A DNA stretch of 64,000 nucleotides from JAKPCT01 sp029553165 (GTDB lineage: Bacteria; Bacillota; UBA4882; UBA8346): the NCBI GenBank assembly GCA_035359995.1, contig DAORZT010000001.1, positions 1-64,000 on the forward strand, in the 5' to 3' direction. The notes under the pieces are model-generated. The model had not been told where the DNA came from and did no database searches. It worked only from the letters and a program-made list of their open reading frames with translations. Made by a program: the position numbers and the translations under genes. This document shows, one piece after another, positions 61,666 through 64,000 of the stretch. Numbering within the stretch: the stretch's first letter is position 1; each line of letters starts with the position of its first letter.

Positions 61666-63080
61666 ATTCATATGATGTTATTGTAATTGGTTCCGGGATC
61701 AGTGGGTTAACAATTGCCTTAATAATGGCAAAAGAAGGTAAGAAGGTTGCTTTATTTGAAAGAGATCGTGATATTGCACCTTTAATCCGACCATATCGGA
61801 GAAAAGGTTGTGAATTCAGTCCTGGTTTACATATCGTTGGGTGGATGGATCAAGGAGAAGTAATTGCTTCGTTTTTAAACTATTTACAGATTGATGACGG
61901 AGTTGAAACCAAACTATATCATAATGGTTTTGGGAATGTAATTATCGGGGCCCAAAAATACATGATTCCTCGCGGATTTGATAGTTTTGAAGCAAAACTC
62001 CATTCATATTTTCCGGAATGTCACCAAGCAGTCAAAGAATACATCAAAGCGGTAAAAGAGATTAATGAACGGTCATTTTTATTGAACCATCAATTAGATA
62101 TTGCTAAAGATACTGATCTCCAATTTAATGTGCTTGAAAAATTTTCTTTAAAAGAATTTTTAGAGTGTCATCAAGCTTCTGCAGAAATGATCGAAATGTT
62201 GGGGACCTTTAACAATGTCTTAATAGGCTCTACGGCTGAAGAAGTTCCTTTTGATACGCATGCATTTGTGTTAGGAGGTTATTATCAGTCTTCGGGGGCC
62301 TTCACTATTAATGGGATCAATCGGTTACTTCTAAATTTTAAAAGAGAGCTTACGAATTATGGCGTTGACCTTTTTCTGAATTCAGAAGTTGCTGAAATCT
62401 TAGTTGATAATGAACGCAAGGTAACCGGAGTTAAAATTGCTAACGGCAATTCATACTTGGCTCCTTTGATAATTACTTCGTTTAATCCCAAATTGTTAAT
62501 GGAAAAGTTGGCACCTAATGTATTACGTCCGATTTTTAAACGGAGATTAATTGAAGCTGATAATACTTTTGGTTTATATACAGCGTTTTATAAGATTGAC
62601 TCTGACGAAGAGCTTGAGATTGGTAATCTTGCTTATTACAATAGTAATACCAATGTTACATTAGGAGCAACAATCAATAAATATGATAATGACAATATTA
62701 TTTCGGTATTTATTGCTGAAAATGAATTAGAAATCCCTAATGATATTGAAGAAAGAAGATGGCGTGCTGGACAAAGGTTAAGTTTGCTTGAACAAACGAT
62801 CTATGACGTGTTTCCGTTTTTAAGAGGTAAGTTAGTATTGTTGGATTATTTAAAACCATGGTCATTTGAGCGTTTTACCAAGACAGTAAACGGTTCAGCA
62901 TATGGTATTAAACAAACAACGAAATCAGTGGGGTTTCAAAATCGGGTTCCCGTTCGGGGCTTGTATCTCGTAGGCCAGGCAATTTTCCCTGGATTTTTAG
63001 GTTCATTGGTTTCCAGTTTTAAAATGGCATTAGAACTGCTCGCCCCAGATGACTTTTGGTTGAAGGTGAAGAGAAGATGA
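61641..63080 (+). CDS. FAD-dependent oxidoreductase, CrtI/carotenoid isomerase-like
   Basis: A 479-residue amine-oxidase-fold protein of the phytoene desaturase/CrtISO type. FAD motif VIVIGSGISGLTIALIMAKEGKKV (split, about 13-36) with ERDRDIAPL after it, and the C-terminal FAD segment GLYLVGQAIFPGFLGS (about 443-458) are clear. A role desaturating or isomerising an acyl chain or polyene on the neighbouring pathway is inferred. The TTG start lies in the end of the ketosynthase (25-base overlap) with GGGGG nine bases before. Confidence 0.85.
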   Translation: MLSDQSVLNSYDVIVIGSGISGLTIALIMAKEGKKVALFERDRDIAPLIRPYRRKGCEFSPGLHIVGWMDQGEVIASFLNYLQIDDGVETKLYHNGFGNVIIGAQKYMIPRGFDSFEAKLHSYFPECHQAVKEYIKAVKEINERSFLLNHQLDIAKDTDLQFNVLEKFSLKEFLECHQASAEMIEMLGTFNNVLIGSTAEEVPFDTHAFVLGGYYQSSGAFTINGINRLLLNFKRELTNYGVDLFLNSEVAEILVDNERKVTGVKIANGNSYLAPLIITSFNPKLLMEKLAPNVLRPIFKRRLIEADNTFGLYTAFYKIDSDEELEIGNLAYYNSNTNVTLGATINKYDNDNIISVFIAENELEIPNDIEERRWRAGQRLSLLEQTIYDVFPFLRGKLVLLDYLKPWSFERFTKTVNGSAYGIKQTTKSVGFQNRVPVRGLYLVGQAIFPGFLGSLVSSFKMALELLAPDDFWLKVKRR

Positions 63081-64000
63081 AATTAAACAGAGTTGTGGTG
63101 ACCGGTTTTGGTGCTGTTTCTCCATACGGAAGTGGTGTTGAAGCATTATTCGATGGTGTATTTTCTCATCGCTCCGGGATTTCCAATCTAGGTGAACAAT
63201 GGCGGGAAAGTATTGCTGATATTATGTGTGAAGTTGGCGGTTTAATCACTGCTGATTTAAATGAAAGACAGATTCCTCGAGAAATGAGGAGAAATATGGG
63301 GAGAGTTTCAATCCTTGCCTGTTTGTCGGCTAAAGAGGCTGTCCAAATGGCTGGATTGACTTCGGAACATTTTAATTCCGGTGATTATGGCGTTTCGTTT
63401 GCTTCAACAACCGGTAGCAGTAAATCAGTGATTGATTTTACCGGTCGGTTTATCCAAGAAAAGAGTCTGTCGTCGATTAAAGCCGGTCAATTTTTTCAGG
63501 TAATGTCTCATACCGCGGCTACTAATATTGCTTGTCTGTTTAATATTAAAGGAAGAGTGATCTCTCCTAACAGTGCATGTTCATCTGCTGCTCAATCGAT
63601 TGGACTGGCATATGAGACAATAAAGTTTGGTCTGCAAAAAGGGATGATTTGTGGTGGTGCTGAAGAATTACATGTTTCTACAAGCGCAACCTTTGATCTG
63701 CTTCAAGCAGCATCATATCATTACAACGATCGACCGAATGAGACTCCTAGGCCTTTTGATCAAGAGCGTGATGGAACCGTTTGTGGCGAGGGTAGTGGAG
63801 CATTGGTTATTGAGAGTGAAGCAAGCGCAAAAGAACGCGGTGCCAAAATATTAGGAGAAATAATTGGTTTTTCTACCTTTGCAAGTGGAGAACATATGTC
63901 ACGGGTAACGGAACGAGAAATCATCATAGGCTTAGAAAGACTTTTTCGCGAAAACAATATTTCGTTATCAGATATTGATTATATTAATGCTCATGGGACC
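63077..64000 (+). CDS. Beta-ketoacyl-ACP synthase, second copy (cut by window end)
   Basis: The first 308 residues of a second condensing enzyme; the gene runs off the window. TGFGAVSPYGSG at the start, catalytic Cys168 (NSACSSAAQSIG) and His306 (NAHGT, the last residues seen) are present; the final His lies outside. It overlaps the FAD enzyme stop by four bases (ATGA). It is clearly different from the first copy, so the two may form a heterodimer or act at different chain lengths. More pathway genes should follow. Confidence 0.9.
   Translation, partial: MKLNRVVVTGFGAVSPYGSGVEALFDGVFSHRSGISNLGEQWRESIADIMCEVGGLITADLNERQIPREMRRNMGRVSILACLSAKEAVQMAGLTSEHFNSGDYGVSFASTTGSSKSVIDFTGRFIQEKSLSSIKAGQFFQVMSHTAATNIACLFNIKGRVISPNSACSSAAQSIGLAYETIKFGLQKGMICGGAEELHVSTSATFDLLQAASYHYNDRPNETPRPFDQERDGTVCGEGSGALVIESEASAKERGAKILGEIIGFSTFASGEHMSRVTEREIIIGLERLFRENNISLSDIDYINAHGT

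Noticed and set aside
1..64000. CRISPR arrays, insertion sequences or prophage genes
   Set aside because: I saw no short regular repeats with spacers, no transposase or integrase and no phage structural genes.

Overview
The window looks like chromosome from an anaerobic, probably endospore-forming member of the Bacillota outside the Bacilli. The evidence is a class A RNase P RNA, a T-box leader before pheST, a yqzL gene, four spore-coat CotS-like kinases, a SpoVD-type penicillin-binding protein with PASTA domains, a meso-diaminopimelate type MurE, an Rnf ion-pumping complex and a ferredoxin-dependent 2-oxoacid oxidoreductase. I would not name a genus. Base composition is moderately AT-rich. 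Almost every gene lies on the + strand; the exceptions are three CotS-like kinases, one tRNA-Pro and trmL.

Layout. 1-4.1 kb: a lipoprotein, rnpB, and two M48-type metalloproteases, the first interrupted by an in-frame UGA. 4.1-8.9 kb: a SpoU methyltransferase, yqzL, a Phe T-box, pheS and pheT. 9-15.1 kb: a membrane protein, zapA, a CvpA-zinc ribbon fusion, a YetF-like protein, an alkaline-phosphatase-superfamily enzyme and a U32 protease/RlhA-like protein. 15.2-17.8 kb: rpsO and pnp. 17.8-22.2 kb: four divergently arranged CotS-like kinases and a 57-residue membrane protein. 22.3-33.1 kb: an abridged division and cell-wall cluster (mraZ, rsmH, ftsL, a PBP, murE, murF, mraY, ftsW/spoVE, murA) without murD, murG, murC, murB or ftsQ. 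33.3-35.8 kb: deoB and a pyrimidine-nucleoside phosphorylase. 36.0-41.2 kb: rnfCDGEAB. 41.2-44.2 kb: a DedA protein, tRNA-Pro, a beta-CASP RNA-processing metallo-hydrolase and a SpeD-fold protein without catalytic residues.

44.3-52.3 kb is the least ordinary part: small unrecognised proteins, an ankyrin-repeat protein, a three-gene unit ending in an ATP-dependent DNA ligase, an Imm1-like protein, an endonuclease V homologue and a derived formylglycine-generating-enzyme-like protein. Two of its genes look frameshifted and one gene remnant is visible. This is where an undescribed system is most likely; the ligase unit and the neighbouring endonuclease V homologue suggest nucleic-acid repair or modification, but that is inference.

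52.3-57.7 kb: trmL (- strand), folC, a P-loop ATPase and a four-gene 2-oxoacid:ferredoxin oxidoreductase. 57.8-59.7 kb: a ketopantoate reductase-like protein and a lipoprotein. 59.7 kb to the end: the start of a tightly coupled cluster (FabG-like reductase, ketosynthase, CrtI-like FAD oxidoreductase, second ketosynthase cut by the window edge), which looks like a type II fatty-acid/polyketide pathway. Energy metabolism fits together: the oxidoreductase would reduce ferredoxin, which Rnf can oxidise with NAD+ to pump ions.
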